Source: Clostridiaceae bacterium (GTDB taxonomy: Bacteria > Bacillota > Clostridia > Oscillospirales > Acutalibacteraceae). From it: DNA of 64,000 bases. The stretch is from positions 24,097-88,096 of the forward strand of contig JAEEWM010000006.1 in assembly GCA_016287385.1 (NCBI GenBank), read 5' to 3'. Under the pieces are notes generated by a model that searched no databases, was not told where the DNA came from, and saw nothing but the letters and a program-made list of their open reading frames with translations. Shown here piece by piece: positions 55,618-64,000 of this stretch; the first letter of the stretch is position 1, and the number at the start of each line of letters is the position of its first letter. The position numbers and the translations under genes were made by a program.

Positions 55618-56295
55618 CTATATAATATATACCAGAATACTGACAAACTGCAGCACGCTGCCAAGCACTACAAAAATATGAAATACCGAGTGCATATAGC
55701 AATGCACCTTCTTTGCGGCTATGCCGTAAAGTACGGAGCCGACGGTATAGACTATCCCGCCGGCAAGAAGCCAGCAGAAGCCGGTCTTGCCTATCGCGCT
55801 GACGGCGGATTTGAGCGGAAAGATTATGCACCAGCCGAGTCCGATATAACAAATCATCGAAAATACGTTATACTTTTTAAGGTCGATGGCGTTGAGCGTT
55901 ATGCCTATGGCTGAAAAGCCCCATACTATACCGAATATCACCCAGCCGAGCGCGGGACTGTACTCGCGCAAAGCCACAAGCGAAACCGGCGTATAGGTGC
56001 CGGCGATAAGCAGAAATATGGTGCAGTGGTCTATAACCTGCATCACTTTTTTTGCAATTTCCGGTTTAAGTCCGTGATATACGCTCGACATAGTGTAGAG
56101 CACTACCATGGAAAAACCGTAAATAAACGCGCTGACTATTCTGTAAGGGTCAAGCTTTATAAACGCTTTTATCACGCAGGCGGCAAACGCCAATACTCCG
56201 AATCCGCCGCCCGCTATATGCGATACCATATTGAAAATCTCTTCGCCGCGGGTGTAATCGGGCAGCCGCCGGTCTTTCAGTTTTATACGTTTCAT
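55618..56295 (-). CDS. Hemolysin III / PAQR family membrane protein
   Basis: 225 residues, seven predicted membrane helices. PAQR features: N-terminal EEIFNMVSHIAGGGFG with His/Ser, the central SSVYHGLK followed by DHCTIFLLIAGTYTPV, and the late HCYMHSVFHIFVVLGS giving the metal-binding His/Asp set. In bacteria these proteins affect membrane-lipid homeostasis; haemolysis is mostly a historic name. Convergent with the atp operon, monocistronic. Confidence 0.93.
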   Translation of the reverse strand: MKRIKLKDRRLPDYTRGEEIFNMVSHIAGGGFGVLAFAACVIKAFIKLDPYRIVSAFIYGFSMVVLYTMSSVYHGLKPEIAKKVMQVIDHCTIFLLIAGTYTPVSLVALREYSPALGWVIFGIVWGFSAIGITLNAIDLKKYNVFSMICYIGLGWCIIFPLKSAVSAIGKTGFCWLLAGGIVYTVGSVLYGIAAKKVHCYMHSVFHIFVVLGSVLQFVSILVYII

Positions 56296-56344
56296 CTGTG
56301 CACCGAACCTTTCTGCAAAAAGTATATTACGGTAAAATCAAAAT

Positions 56345-56401
56345 GTCACCCTATCCGGAATTTTTTGACGTCTACAAAAAATTCATCCGGAATAGAGTGA
56401 C
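56345..56401. repeat. Long imperfect inverted repeat downstream of apgM
   Basis: A 57-bp palindrome: the left arm begins GTCACCCTATCCGG and the right arm ends GGAATAGAGTGAC, with AATTTTTTG/CAAAAAATT inner arms and a 7-nt loop. One G-U and a small bulge only. It lies between hemolysin III and apgM. It may terminate apgM transcription (ATTTTGATTTT follows leftward) or be a small mobile palindromic element. Confidence 0.75.
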
Positions 56402-56428
56402 GTTTTCGGTTTCTACGCTCGGTAGAGT

Positions 56429-57640
56429 TTACTTTTCGAGCAGTATTTTCATTATATCGGGACCCCGTTCGACAAATACGCCCGTGCCCGCCGCCGTTTG
56501 CTCGGTAAAAGTATTCACACCCGCCGTTGCGCGGCGGCTGTCGTATATCATAAACGGCACCGGCTCAGCGCTGTGCGTTTTTGTCGCTATGGGCGTCGGA
56601 TGGTCGGGCATTATGAGTATGCGGTAATCGTCGCCGCACGAGCGCAGGAAATCAAGCAGCGGCGAGAAGGCGCGCGAATCAATATACTCTATCGATTTTA
56701 CCTTGTTTTCCGGCTCGGCGCGGTGACCGCACTCGTCGGGCGCCTCAAAGTGCATATAAATCAAATCGCAGCCCTCTTTGAACGCCTCTATACCGGCGTT
56801 TGCCTTGCCTTCAAAATTTGTATCTATATACCCGGTCGCGCCCGGAACCTCGGGCACCAGCATACCGGCGCATTTGCCTATGCCTTTAAGCAGGTCGACG
56901 GCGCTTACCACCGCGCCGCTTACGCCGAATTTTTCCTTGAAATTCGCTATCGACGGCTTGGTGCCCTCGCCCCAGAGCCAAATTGAATTAGCCGGACGAA
57001 GACCCTTTTTCCTGCGTTCGATATTAACGGGGTGATCTTTAAGCAGGTCGTAACTTTCTTTCATAAGATTAACAAGCGCGGCGGCGTTTTCGCTTTTGCT
57101 CAGATACCCGCCTACCACCCTGCCGCTAATGTCGTGCGGAGGGGTCATGTTGCCAAGCTCCGTAGTGCCGCCGTCAACCACAAGGCAGTGCCTGTAGCTT
57201 ACGCCCGCGTAAAACCTGTAAGGCGGTTTACCGAAGTGTTCGTCAACCGTCTTTATTATACGCGCCGCTTCCTCACTCGAAATATCACCGGCGCAGTAAT
57301 CAACCATCTTTTTATTCTCATACGGCTCGTCTTCCGATAAGGTGACGAGATTACAGCGGAGAGTAACGTCGCTGTCTTTAAGATCTATACCTATCGAGGC
57401 GGCTTCAAGAGGCGAGCGGCCCGTGTAACACTCAAACGGGTCGTAACCCATAACCGATAAATTGGCGACGTCGCTTCCCGGTTTAAGACCCTTTGCAACC
57501 GTGCGGCACATGCCCACGTAAGATTTTGCGGCGAGCGCGTCCATATTCGGCTTATTTGCCGCCTGCATCGGCGTTCTGCCGCCGAGTTCCGGCACCGGAG
57601 TATCAGCCATACCATCGCACAAAAGCACTAAATATTTCAT
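56429..57640 (-). CDS. apgM: Cofactor-independent phosphoglycerate mutase, archaeal-type (ApgM)
   Basis: 403 residues. Interconverts 3- and 2-phosphoglycerate in glycolysis, in the alkaline-phosphatase superfamily. LLCDGMADTPVPELGGRTPM (metal-binding Asp, residues 7-26), KPGSDVANLSVMGYDP with the nucleophile Ser, and late motifs FEAPDECGH and LIMPDHPTPIATKTHSAEPVP (metal His/Asp). All conserved. Predicted promoter at 57666-57694. Divergent from the U32 gene. Confidence 0.94.
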   Translation of the reverse strand: MKYLVLLCDGMADTPVPELGGRTPMQAANKPNMDALAAKSYVGMCRTVAKGLKPGSDVANLSVMGYDPFECYTGRSPLEAASIGIDLKDSDVTLRCNLVTLSEDEPYENKKMVDYCAGDISSEEAARIIKTVDEHFGKPPYRFYAGVSYRHCLVVDGGTTELGNMTPPHDISGRVVGGYLSKSENAAALVNLMKESYDLLKDHPVNIERRKKGLRPANSIWLWGEGTKPSIANFKEKFGVSGAVVSAVDLLKGIGKCAGMLVPEVPGATGYIDTNFEGKANAGIEAFKEGCDLIYMHFEAPDECGHRAEPENKVKSIEYIDSRAFSPLLDFLRSCGDDYRILIMPDHPTPIATKTHSAEPVPFMIYDSRRATAGVNTFTEQTAAGTGVFVERGPDIMKILLEK

Positions 57641-57665
57641 AATATCAGACCTTTCTGTCCAGTAT

Positions 57666-57694
57666 ATAATAGCACCGTAAAGCAGTTTAGTAAA
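57666..57694 (-). promoter_or_regulatory. Promoter of apgM
   Basis: Minus strand TTTACT, 17 bp, TATTAT, about 25 bp before the start codon. Confidence 0.6.
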
Positions 57695-57730
57695 GTAAAA
57701 ATAAAAAATATTTTATTTTTTGCGTTTGTA

Positions 57731-57739
57731 TGTTATAAT
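57731..57739 (+). promoter_or_regulatory. Extended -10 promoter of the U32 peptidase gene
   Basis: TGTTATAAT: a TGn extended -10 with perfect TATAAT, about 33 bp before the start codon; the -35 region is only a weak T-rich match. Confidence 0.55.
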
Positions 57740-57772
57740 TTGTTAAAGATTTGATTAGCCGGAGGTGAAAAA

Positions 57773-59812
57773 ATGGAAATACTCTCCCCCGCCGGAAGCT
57801 TTGAGTCGCTCGTTGCCGCAGTGCGTTCAGGTGCCGACGCGGTATATCTGGGACTTAAAGATTTCAGCGCCAGACGAAACGCCGAAAACTTCGATTCCGA
57901 TGAATTTACCCGCGCCGCCGAATACTGCCATATAAGAGGCGTAAAGGTTTACGTCGCCTTAAACACGATGATAAAGCAAAAAGAACTGCCCGCGGCGCTT
58001 TCCGCCGCAAAGCAGGCGTATACCGGCGGCGCCGACGCGTTTATAGTCTCCGATTTGGGGTTTATTTCCGTTTTGAGAGAGGCGCTGCCTGACGCTCCGC
58101 TTCACGCTTCCACACAAATGACGGTCCACTCCCCCGCCGCGCTCATATCGCTAAAACAACTCGGCATTAAGCGGGTGGTTCTGGCGCGCGAAATGAGCCG
58201 TGAGGAAATAAAAGAGTTTTGCGACGCGGCGAAAAAACTAAAAACAGAAGTCGAGGTATTTGTCCACGGCGCGCTTTGTATGTGCGTTTCGGGGCAGTGT
58301 CTTCTTTCCTGCGCTCTCGGCGGCAGAAGCGGAAACCGGGGCCTTTGCGCCGGACCGTGCCGTCTTGAATTTTCGGCGGCACAGCCCGGCAGATATGACC
58401 TGAGTCTTAAAGACCTGTCCTTAATAAATCACCTCAAAGACCTTGAAACTCTCGGCGTTGCCTCGGCAAAAATCGAAGGCAGAATGAAGCGCCCCGAATA
58501 CGTTGCGGCGGCGACCGCGGCGTGCAGAAAATCGCTTGACGGTTTACGCGACGGTGAGCTTTCCGCCGCGCTCAAAAACGTTTTTTCGCGCTCCGGCTTT
58601 ACGGACGGTTACTATACGGACAGGCGCGGTCCGGATATGTTCGGCATAAGGACAAAGGAGGACGCGGAAATTTCCCCGAGCGCGTTTTCGTTTCTGCACG
58701 ATATTTACAGAAACGAACGGACAAGCGTACCGGTGAATATAAAAGCCGATATAAGGAAAGGCGAAAGCGTCACTGTGCTTTTTTGCGACAATGACGGCAA
58801 CTCTTCTTTAAGCACCGGAGATTTGCCCGAGAAAGCGCAAACACGGGCACTTGATGAAGAAACCGTAAAAACCGCGCTTGCAAAGCTCGGCGGTACCCCG
58901 TACTTTGCAAACAACATAAGCGTCACGCTTGACGACGGCCTTTTTGTCAGCGCGGCAGGGCTTAACGAGCTTCGCAGGTCCGCCGTAGAGGAGCTCAGCG
59001 CAAAGCGGGCGCACAGGGATATCCCTCCCGCCGGCAGTTTTGAATTTTGCGAACCGCCGAGGCGCAAAGCGCAAGGCGTAAAGCTTTACGCGAGGTTTAA
59101 CTCCCCGTCGCGGATGCCGGAAGATTTATCCGGCGTTTACGGCGTAATACTCCCGTTTGAATGCGATTTTCCACCCCTTGAACACGGCATTGTTAAAATC
59201 GCGCACCTGCCGCGGTATATTACCGACGAAAGCCGGATATCCGAGCGCCTGAACGTCCTTAAAAAGCAGGGCGTACAAACGGCGTACTGCGACACGCTGT
59301 CCGCGCTTTCTCTCGCAAAGCGTGAAGGTTTCGGTGTAATAACGTCCAACTTTTTCAACTGCGCGAACACGTACGGTATCGACGTATTGCGGCGTTTTGG
59401 CGCGGATATGGTTACGCTCAGCGCCGAAACTTACATGCCGAGTGCGAAAGAACTGATCACATCTGTTCCCACCGGAATTTTCGCCTACGGAAGACTGCCG
59501 CTTATGCTTACGCGAAACTGTCCGGTAAGAAATGTTAAAACCTGCGCGCAATGCGGTAAATCGGGTTTTCTTACCGACAGGAAAGGCGTTCGGTTCCCGG
59601 TATACTGCCGCGACGGTATAAGCGAGATACTGAACTCTGCGCCGGTATACCTCGCCGATAAGCGAGACGATTTGGCAGCGTTTGATTTTTTACTGCTTTC
59701 GTTTTTTGATGAAACGCCCGGGCGCGTTCGCAAAATTATAGACGAATATCTGCGCGGCGGCTCGCCGGGCGGCGAATTCACACGCGGAGTCTATTACAGC
59801 AACATTCCGTAA
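57773..59812 (+). CDS. U32 peptidase family protein with C-terminal DUF3656-like part (RlhA-like)
   Basis: 679 residues. The N-terminal TIM-barrel-like U32 domain (about 1-280) holds the signature VFVHGALCMCVSGQCLLS and the Cys-rich SGNRGLCAGPCR, now known in relatives as Fe-S cluster ligands. The C-terminal part (about 330-660) is DUF3656-like with more Cys in CPVRNVKTCAQCG. This layout is that of E. coli RlhA, which hydroxylates 23S rRNA C2501, rather than a protease. Length matches (RlhA about 650). RNA-hydroxylase function is the best guess. GGAGG ribosome binding site. Confidence 0.88.
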   Translation: MEILSPAGSFESLVAAVRSGADAVYLGLKDFSARRNAENFDSDEFTRAAEYCHIRGVKVYVALNTMIKQKELPAALSAAKQAYTGGADAFIVSDLGFISVLREALPDAPLHASTQMTVHSPAALISLKQLGIKRVVLAREMSREEIKEFCDAAKKLKTEVEVFVHGALCMCVSGQCLLSCALGGRSGNRGLCAGPCRLEFSAAQPGRYDLSLKDLSLINHLKDLETLGVASAKIEGRMKRPEYVAAATAACRKSLDGLRDGELSAALKNVFSRSGFTDGYYTDRRGPDMFGIRTKEDAEISPSAFSFLHDIYRNERTSVPVNIKADIRKGESVTVLFCDNDGNSSLSTGDLPEKAQTRALDEETVKTALAKLGGTPYFANNISVTLDDGLFVSAAGLNELRRSAVEELSAKRAHRDIPPAGSFEFCEPPRRKAQGVKLYARFNSPSRMPEDLSGVYGVILPFECDFPPLEHGIVKIAHLPRYITDESRISERLNVLKKQGVQTAYCDTLSALSLAKREGFGVITSNFFNCANTYGIDVLRRFGADMVTLSAETYMPSAKELITSVPTGIFAYGRLPLMLTRNCPVRNVKTCAQCGKSGFLTDRKGVRFPVYCRDGISEILNSAPVYLADKRDDLAAFDFLLLSFFDETPGRVRKIIDEYLRGGSPGGEFTRGVYYSNIP

Positions 59813-59838
59813 ACGCGCTTTTCGCAGTTAAAAATATG

Positions 59839-59867
59839 TTGAGCGGCACGTGTTTTTGTGCTAAAAT
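59839..59867 (+). promoter_or_regulatory. Promoter of the metF-metH operon
   Basis: TTGAGC, 17 bp, TAAAAT, about 45 bp before metF. The 99-bp spacer is too short for a SAM riboswitch, and none of its conserved pieces is present. Confidence 0.65.
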
Positions 59868-59911
59868 ATATTGATAAAGCTTTTATCCATCCGAAAAGGC
59901 AGGTAACATAA

Positions 59912-60793
59912 ATGAAAATTTCCGAAATACTTAAAGCAAACACCCCGACGCTTTCGTTCGAGGTGTTTCCGCCGAAAACCGGCACCGCTTTTACCGACGT
60001 TAAAAGCACGACCGAGGCAATCGCCGCACTGCGCCCGGATTTTATGAGCGTGACCTTCGGCGCGGGCGGAACGACCGGTGACTACACGCTTGATATATCC
60101 GAGAATATACAAAACAGATTCGGCGTACCCTCGCTCGCGCACCTTACCTGCGTATGCTCAACGGCGGAAATGATAAAGGAGCGGCTTGCCTCTTTTAAGG
60201 CGGCGGGCATTGAGAATATCATGGCGCTTCGCGGAGATATACCGAAGGATGTAACGCTCCCGCGCGAAAAGTGGGCGTATTCGCATGCCGACGAGCTTAT
60301 GCGGGCAATACGCGAATACGGCGATTTTTGCATAGGCGGCGCCTGCTATCCTGAGATTCACCCCGAATCGAAAAGCCGCCGCGAGGATATCGCGCATTTG
60401 AAGAATAAAGTGGAGGCGGGCTGTGATTTTCTTACCACCCAGATGTTCTTCGATAACAATATACTTTTTAATTTCCTGTATCACCTGCGCGAAGCCGGCG
60501 TAGGAGTGCCCGTAATAGCGGGTATTATGCCGGTGACTAACGCCGCGCAGATCCGGCGTATTTTGCAGATATCCGGCACGCAGCTGCCCCAGCGGTTCAA
60601 AGCGATACTTGATAAATTCGGCGAAAGTCCGGCGGCAATGACGCAGGCGGGTATCGCTTACGCCACAGACCAGATAATCGACCTTTACGCCAACGGCATA
60701 AACCACGTTCACGTATATACGATGAACAAGCCGGATGTTGCGCGTAAAATTTTTGAAAATCTCACCGATATAATAGGAAGAAAACCGTTATGA
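59912..60793 (+). CDS. metF: Methylenetetrahydrofolate reductase
   Basis: 293 residues. Reduces 5,10-methylene-THF to 5-methyl-THF, the methyl donor for methionine synthase. TIM barrel with FEVFPPKTG (catalytic Glu), FMSVTFGAGG, ALRGDIP, GGACYPEIHPE, and DFLTTQMFFDN. Typical length of the bacterial catalytic subunit without a regulatory domain. The stop overlaps the next gene (ATGA). Confidence 0.97.
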   Translation: MKISEILKANTPTLSFEVFPPKTGTAFTDVKSTTEAIAALRPDFMSVTFGAGGTTGDYTLDISENIQNRFGVPSLAHLTCVCSTAEMIKERLASFKAAGIENIMALRGDIPKDVTLPREKWAYSHADELMRAIREYGDFCIGGACYPEIHPESKSRREDIAHLKNKVEAGCDFLTTQMFFDNNILFNFLYHLREAGVGVPVIAGIMPVTNAAQIRRILQISGTQLPQRFKAILDKFGESPAAMTQAGIAYATDQIIDLYANGINHVHVYTMNKPDVARKIFENLTDIIGRKPL

Positions 60794-61458
60794 TATCGGT
60801 AAGAAATTACGAAAAGGAACTTATTCCTTTTGATGAGGCGCAGGCGCTGCGCTATTTCGGATACGCCGGAAAAGAAATACCCGCGGCGGTAAAGAGCACC
60901 TTCGACAAATGCGCGAAAGAGGTTCTGGATCTTTGCTCTTTTCGGGTTTGCTTTTCGGTTTTCCCGATAAAGCGGGCGGGCGACGCTCTCGATCTGGGCT
61001 TCACCGTTACAAAAAGCAAGGCGCTTTCACAGAATCTCGCCGGGTGTGAAAAAGCGATTGCCTTTGCCGCGACGGCGGGCATCGGCATTGACCGTCTCAT
61101 TACAAGATATCAAAGCATTACGCCGCTTCGCGCCTATGCGGTTTCAGCGATAGGAGCCGAGCGCGTGGAGTCGCTTTGCGACGTATTTTGCAAAGAAATC
61201 GCCGAGCGGTATAAAGAGGAAGGTTTATTGCCAAAGCCGCGCTTTTCCTGCGGATACGGCGATTTTTCCATTGAAGCACAGCGCGATTTCTTTTCAGCTC
61301 TTGACTGCAACCGTAAAATAGGGCTGACGCTGACAAACGGACTTCTGATGTCGCCCTCGAAATCGGTCACCGCGCTGATCGGTCTCGGAAAGAGTCCCGG
61401 AAAAAGCGCCGTACCTTGTGAAAACTGTAATAAAACCGACTGCGCGTTCAGAAAATAA
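60790..61458 (+). CDS. Methionine synthase activation (AdoMet-binding) domain protein
   Basis: 222 residues. Corresponds to the C-terminal activation domain of MetH, here as a stand-alone protein. It binds AdoMet to remethylate inactive cob(II)alamin on MetH. Recognisable: EALRYFGY near the N-terminus, the AdoMet site RFSCGYGDFSIEAQRDFF (RxSxGYx-like, about 155-172), GLTLTNGLLMSPSKSVTALI and a C-terminal CENCNKTDCAFRK that may bind a metal. It is between metF and the MetH gene that lacks this domain, the same split known for TM0268/TM0269 of Thermotoga maritima. Confidence 0.9.
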   Translation: MISVRNYEKELIPFDEAQALRYFGYAGKEIPAAVKSTFDKCAKEVLDLCSFRVCFSVFPIKRAGDALDLGFTVTKSKALSQNLAGCEKAIAFAATAGIGIDRLITRYQSITPLRAYAVSAIGAERVESLCDVFCKEIAERYKEEGLLPKPRFSCGYGDFSIEAQRDFFSALDCNRKIGLTLTNGLLMSPSKSVTALIGLGKSPGKSAVPCENCNKTDCAFRK

Positions 61459-61473
61459 AGGAGGCGCACAACC

Positions 61474-63969
61474 GTGCGAAAACCCATAATTGAAAAAATC
61501 AAAACAGAACGTACGTATTTTGACGGCGGCACCGGCACCCTCTTGCAGGCGGCGGGACTCCCTCTCGGCGAACTGCCCGAACGCTGGAATGTCACCCACC
61601 CCGACACCGTTCTCGGTATTCACGAGAATTATCTTAAAGCCGGCGCGCAAATAATAAAAAGCAATACCTTCGGCGCAAATCCGCTGAAATACGGCAGAGA
61701 TGAACTTACGCGGGTAGTCACCGCCGGAATGCGGCTTGCCCGCACCGCGGCGGACGGGTACGACGGTTATGTTGCGCTCGATATCGGTCCGCTCGGAAAG
61801 CTTCTTAAACCCTACGGCGACCTTGATTTTGAAGAAGCGGTGGAAGCGTTCAAAGAAGTAGTAAGAGCGGGCAGGGATTTTGCCGACCTTGTACTCGTTG
61901 AAACGATGAACGATTCCTATGAAACAAAGGCGGCTGTGCTCGCGGCGAAGGAGGAAAGCGATCTGCCCTTATTTGTCACCAACGTTTACGGCGAGGACGG
62001 AAAGCTTATGACCGGCGCAACGCCCGAGGCAATGATAGCTTTGCTTGAAGGACTCGGCGTTGACGCGCTCGGTATGAACTGCTCGCTCGGCGCAAGGCAA
62101 ATGCTGCCGATTATTCCCGCGTTCGTTAAATACTCAAGCGTTCCTGTAATCATAAACCCCAACGCCGGTCTTCCTAAAGAAGAAAACGGCAAGCTGTCCT
62201 ACGACGTTGACGCCGAGGAGTTTTCCTCGCTTATGAAACAAATAGCCCTCACGGGCGTAAATATACTCGGCGGCTGCTGCGGCACCACGCCTGAATATAT
62301 AGAAAAAACGGTAAATAAAACGAAGGATCTGCCCTTTTCCCCCGTTAGCGATAAAAATTTCACTCTCATTTCATCATATACGCACGCCGTGGAGTTTACC
62401 GGCGGCAAAACCGTTCGCATAGGCGAGCGCATAAACCCGACCGGGAAGAAACGCTTTAAGCAGGCGCTCAAAGAACACGATATCGGTTATATTCTGAAAG
62501 AAGGTATCGGCGAACAGGAATGCGGCGCGGACGTGCTGGACGTAAACGTCGGTCTGCCGGAAATCGATGAACCGGCAATGTTGCTTGAAGTTACAAAGCA
62601 GCTTCAAAGCGTATGCGATTTACCGTTACAGATAGACACCGCCGACCCGAACGCCCTCGCGCACGCCCTTCGCCATTATAACGGCAAGGCGATGATAAAC
62701 TCGGTAAACGGCAAAAAGGAATGTATGGACGCGGTGTTCCCTCTCGCAAAAAAATACGGCGGGCTTACAGTAGCGCTTACTCTTGACGAAAACGGAATAC
62801 CCGATACGGCGCAGGAGCGGCTCGGTATCGCCGTAAAAATCGAGAACGAGGCAAAGAAATACGGCATTGACCGAAAGGACCTCATTTTTGACCCGCTCGC
62901 GCTGGCGGTAAGCTCGAAGGAGGACGCCGGTAAGGTGACTCTTGAAGCCGTGCGACTGCTTCACGAAAACGGTTACCGTACCAGTCTCGGCGTTTCAAAC
63001 GTTTCCTTCGGTCTGCCTGCAAGGGACGCGGTAAACGGCGCGTTTTTCACGCTCGCTATGGAAAACGGGCTTAACGCGGCGATCATGAACGTTTATTCCG
63101 CCGAAATGAACAAGGCGTTTTTCACCTTTAACCTGCTTCGCGGACGCGACCCGGGCTGCCGTGATTATATCGAATACGCCGCAAAAAACGAAGAGTCTTT
63201 AAGCTTAAAAGCGGATACCTCAAAACCGAAAAGCGAGGGGGCTCAAACCGCTGTTTCCGGTATCGCGGACGCCGTGGTAAAAGGGCTTAAAGAATCGGCG
63301 GGCGCGCTTACGGAGGATGAACTCAAAACGAAAGACCCGCTTGAAATAATAAACGGCGAGATAATTCCCGCGCTTGATACCGTGGGCAAAGGGTTTGAAG
63401 AAAAAACGCTTTTCCTCCCACAGCTTCTTATGAGCGCCGAGGCGGCGAAAGCGGCTTTTGAAAAAATAAAGGTTTATTACGCCGATTCCGGCAAGTCGCG
63501 GGAGAAGCGCAGTAAGTTCGTAATCGCCACGGTTTACGGCGACATTCACGATATCGGAAAAAACATCGTTAAGGTTATCCTTGAAAACTACGGCTTTGAC
63601 GTAATCGATTTAGGGAAAGACGTACCGCCCGAGGCGGTAGTCGACGCGGTTGTAAAGGCGCACGCGCCCTTAGTCGGACTTTCGGCTCTTATGACTACGA
63701 CGGTCGCCTCCATGGCTCAAACCGTAAAGCTTTTGCGCGAGGCGGCTCCGTGGTGCAAAATCGTGGTGGGCGGCGCGGTTATGACGCAGGAATACGCCGA
63801 TAAAATAGGCGCGGATAAATACGCCAAAGACGCTATGGAAGCCGTAAGATACGCTGAAAAAATGCTCATGTACGGTAAGGAAGCAAGCAACCGAAAACAA
63901 GAGATAGACCGCCAGCACTACACTATTCCGAACCAAAGACCAAAAGATAAGCATTGTGGGAAAATCTAA
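61474..63969 (+). CDS. metH: Cobalamin-dependent methionine synthase (without activation domain)
   Basis: 831 residues, GTG start after GGAGGCG. Moves methyl from 5-methyl-THF to homocysteine through B12. Order: homocysteine S-methyltransferase barrel (1-290; zinc Cys in MNCSLGA and LGGCCGTTPEYI), pterin-binding barrel (about 310-580; GERINPTGKKRFK), B12-cap (about 600-690), and B12-binding domain (about 690-800; axial His in YGDIHDIGKNIVK). The activation domain is supplied by the upstream gene. The last about 25 residues beyond the B12 domain look non-native and the stop codon lies in the loop of a long inverted repeat. Confidence 0.96.
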   Translation: MRKPIIEKIKTERTYFDGGTGTLLQAAGLPLGELPERWNVTHPDTVLGIHENYLKAGAQIIKSNTFGANPLKYGRDELTRVVTAGMRLARTAADGYDGYVALDIGPLGKLLKPYGDLDFEEAVEAFKEVVRAGRDFADLVLVETMNDSYETKAAVLAAKEESDLPLFVTNVYGEDGKLMTGATPEAMIALLEGLGVDALGMNCSLGARQMLPIIPAFVKYSSVPVIINPNAGLPKEENGKLSYDVDAEEFSSLMKQIALTGVNILGGCCGTTPEYIEKTVNKTKDLPFSPVSDKNFTLISSYTHAVEFTGGKTVRIGERINPTGKKRFKQALKEHDIGYILKEGIGEQECGADVLDVNVGLPEIDEPAMLLEVTKQLQSVCDLPLQIDTADPNALAHALRHYNGKAMINSVNGKKECMDAVFPLAKKYGGLTVALTLDENGIPDTAQERLGIAVKIENEAKKYGIDRKDLIFDPLALAVSSKEDAGKVTLEAVRLLHENGYRTSLGVSNVSFGLPARDAVNGAFFTLAMENGLNAAIMNVYSAEMNKAFFTFNLLRGRDPGCRDYIEYAAKNEESLSLKADTSKPKSEGAQTAVSGIADAVVKGLKESAGALTEDELKTKDPLEIINGEIIPALDTVGKGFEEKTLFLPQLLMSAEAAKAAFEKIKVYYADSGKSREKRSKFVIATVYGDIHDIGKNIVKVILENYGFDVIDLGKDVPPEAVVDAVVKAHAPLVGLSALMTTTVASMAQTVKLLREAAPWCKIVVGGAVMTQEYADKIGADKYAKDAMEAVRYAEKMLMYGKEASNRKQEIDRQHYTIPNQRPKDKHCGKI

Positions 63970-63992
63970 ACTTTTGGATTTTCCTACAATGC
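63951..63992. repeat. Inverted repeat enclosing the metH stop codon
   Basis: GCATTGTGGGAAAATC pairs with GATTTTCCTACAATGC (16 bp, one G-U) around a 10-nt loop that contains the TAA. No T run follows in the last visible bases, so it is not a standard terminator. It may be the end of a small palindromic repeat continuing past the window. Confidence 0.7.
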
Positions 63993-64000
63993 CAACTACG

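Noticed and set aside
59813..59911. Possible SAM riboswitch before metF
   Set aside because: The gap is only 99 bp, already holds a promoter, and shows none of the conserved SAM-box segments or a terminator hairpin.

Overview
The window looks like chromosomal DNA of an uncultured anaerobic Gram-positive bacterium, most likely class Clostridia (Oscillospirales-like). The signs are Gram-positive Shine-Dalgarno sites with frequent GTG/TTG starts, a T-box leader before thrS, a DivIVA-like protein, LCP and BY-kinase envelope proteins, the non-mevalonate isoprenoid enzymes IspD/IspF, a CD1247-type protein, and an anaerobe-style ATP synthase and B12-dependent methionine pathway. No rRNA and no CRISPR array were seen. 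Species cannot be named from the sequence.

Region 1 (1-14.7 kb) is an accessory island. A single minus-strand run of about 11 kb starts at a near-consensus promoter (11057-11085). It reads Fic protein, metal-motif membrane protein, hsdM, two PD-(D/E)XK-like proteins, HEPN-like protein, hsdS, small membrane protein, hsdS remnant, a third PD-(D/E)XK-like protein, a 76-aa protein, a second membrane protein, and hsdR (cut by the window edge). This is a type I restriction-modification locus with at least six cargo genes lodged between its subunits. AT-rich spacer repeats lie at the hsdM, hsdS and hsdR boundaries. Then come a small HTH protein, two tandem MazF/PemK-like toxins, a structured noncoding stretch, and a tyrosine recombinase next to the 3' end of tRNA-Thr(GGT). 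The layout fits an integrated element using that tRNA.

Region 2 (14.8-34.6 kb) begins with an operon for a DUF5011-like protein and two Wzz/BY-kinase fusions. It continues with a Na/Pi cotransporter, glycyl-tRNA synthetase, a four-gene cluster (two small proteins, a DivIVA-like protein, a fumarase beta subunit), a PRTase-like protein, a cupin, an MsmK-type ATPase, an RsuA-family pseudouridine synthase, DUF4830, ispF, ispD, a zinc-ribbon protein and EF-P. It ends with a four-gene potassium operon holding two TrkA-type and two TrkH-type subunits.

Region 3 (34.7-48.8 kb) carries an LCP protein, purine nucleoside phosphorylase, glutamate dehydrogenase, T-box-controlled thrS, two C39-like peptidases in tandem, a zinc peptidase, a winged-helix plus LicC-like nucleotidyltransferase, galactokinase, acetate kinase, TmcAL and a mutarotase-like protein.

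Region 4 (48.8-64 kb) carries the complete F1Fo ATP synthase operon atpIBEFHAGDC. Subunit c has the sequence signature of a two-carboxylate Na+ site, and epsilon has only its N-terminal domain. After it come a hemolysin III family protein, ApgM, a U32 peptidase family protein, and a methionine module: metF, a separate MetH reactivation protein, and a B12-dependent methionine synthase without its own activation domain. The Na+-type rotor, the Na/Pi cotransporter and the Ktr/Trk systems together suggest sodium-based energetics; this is inference.
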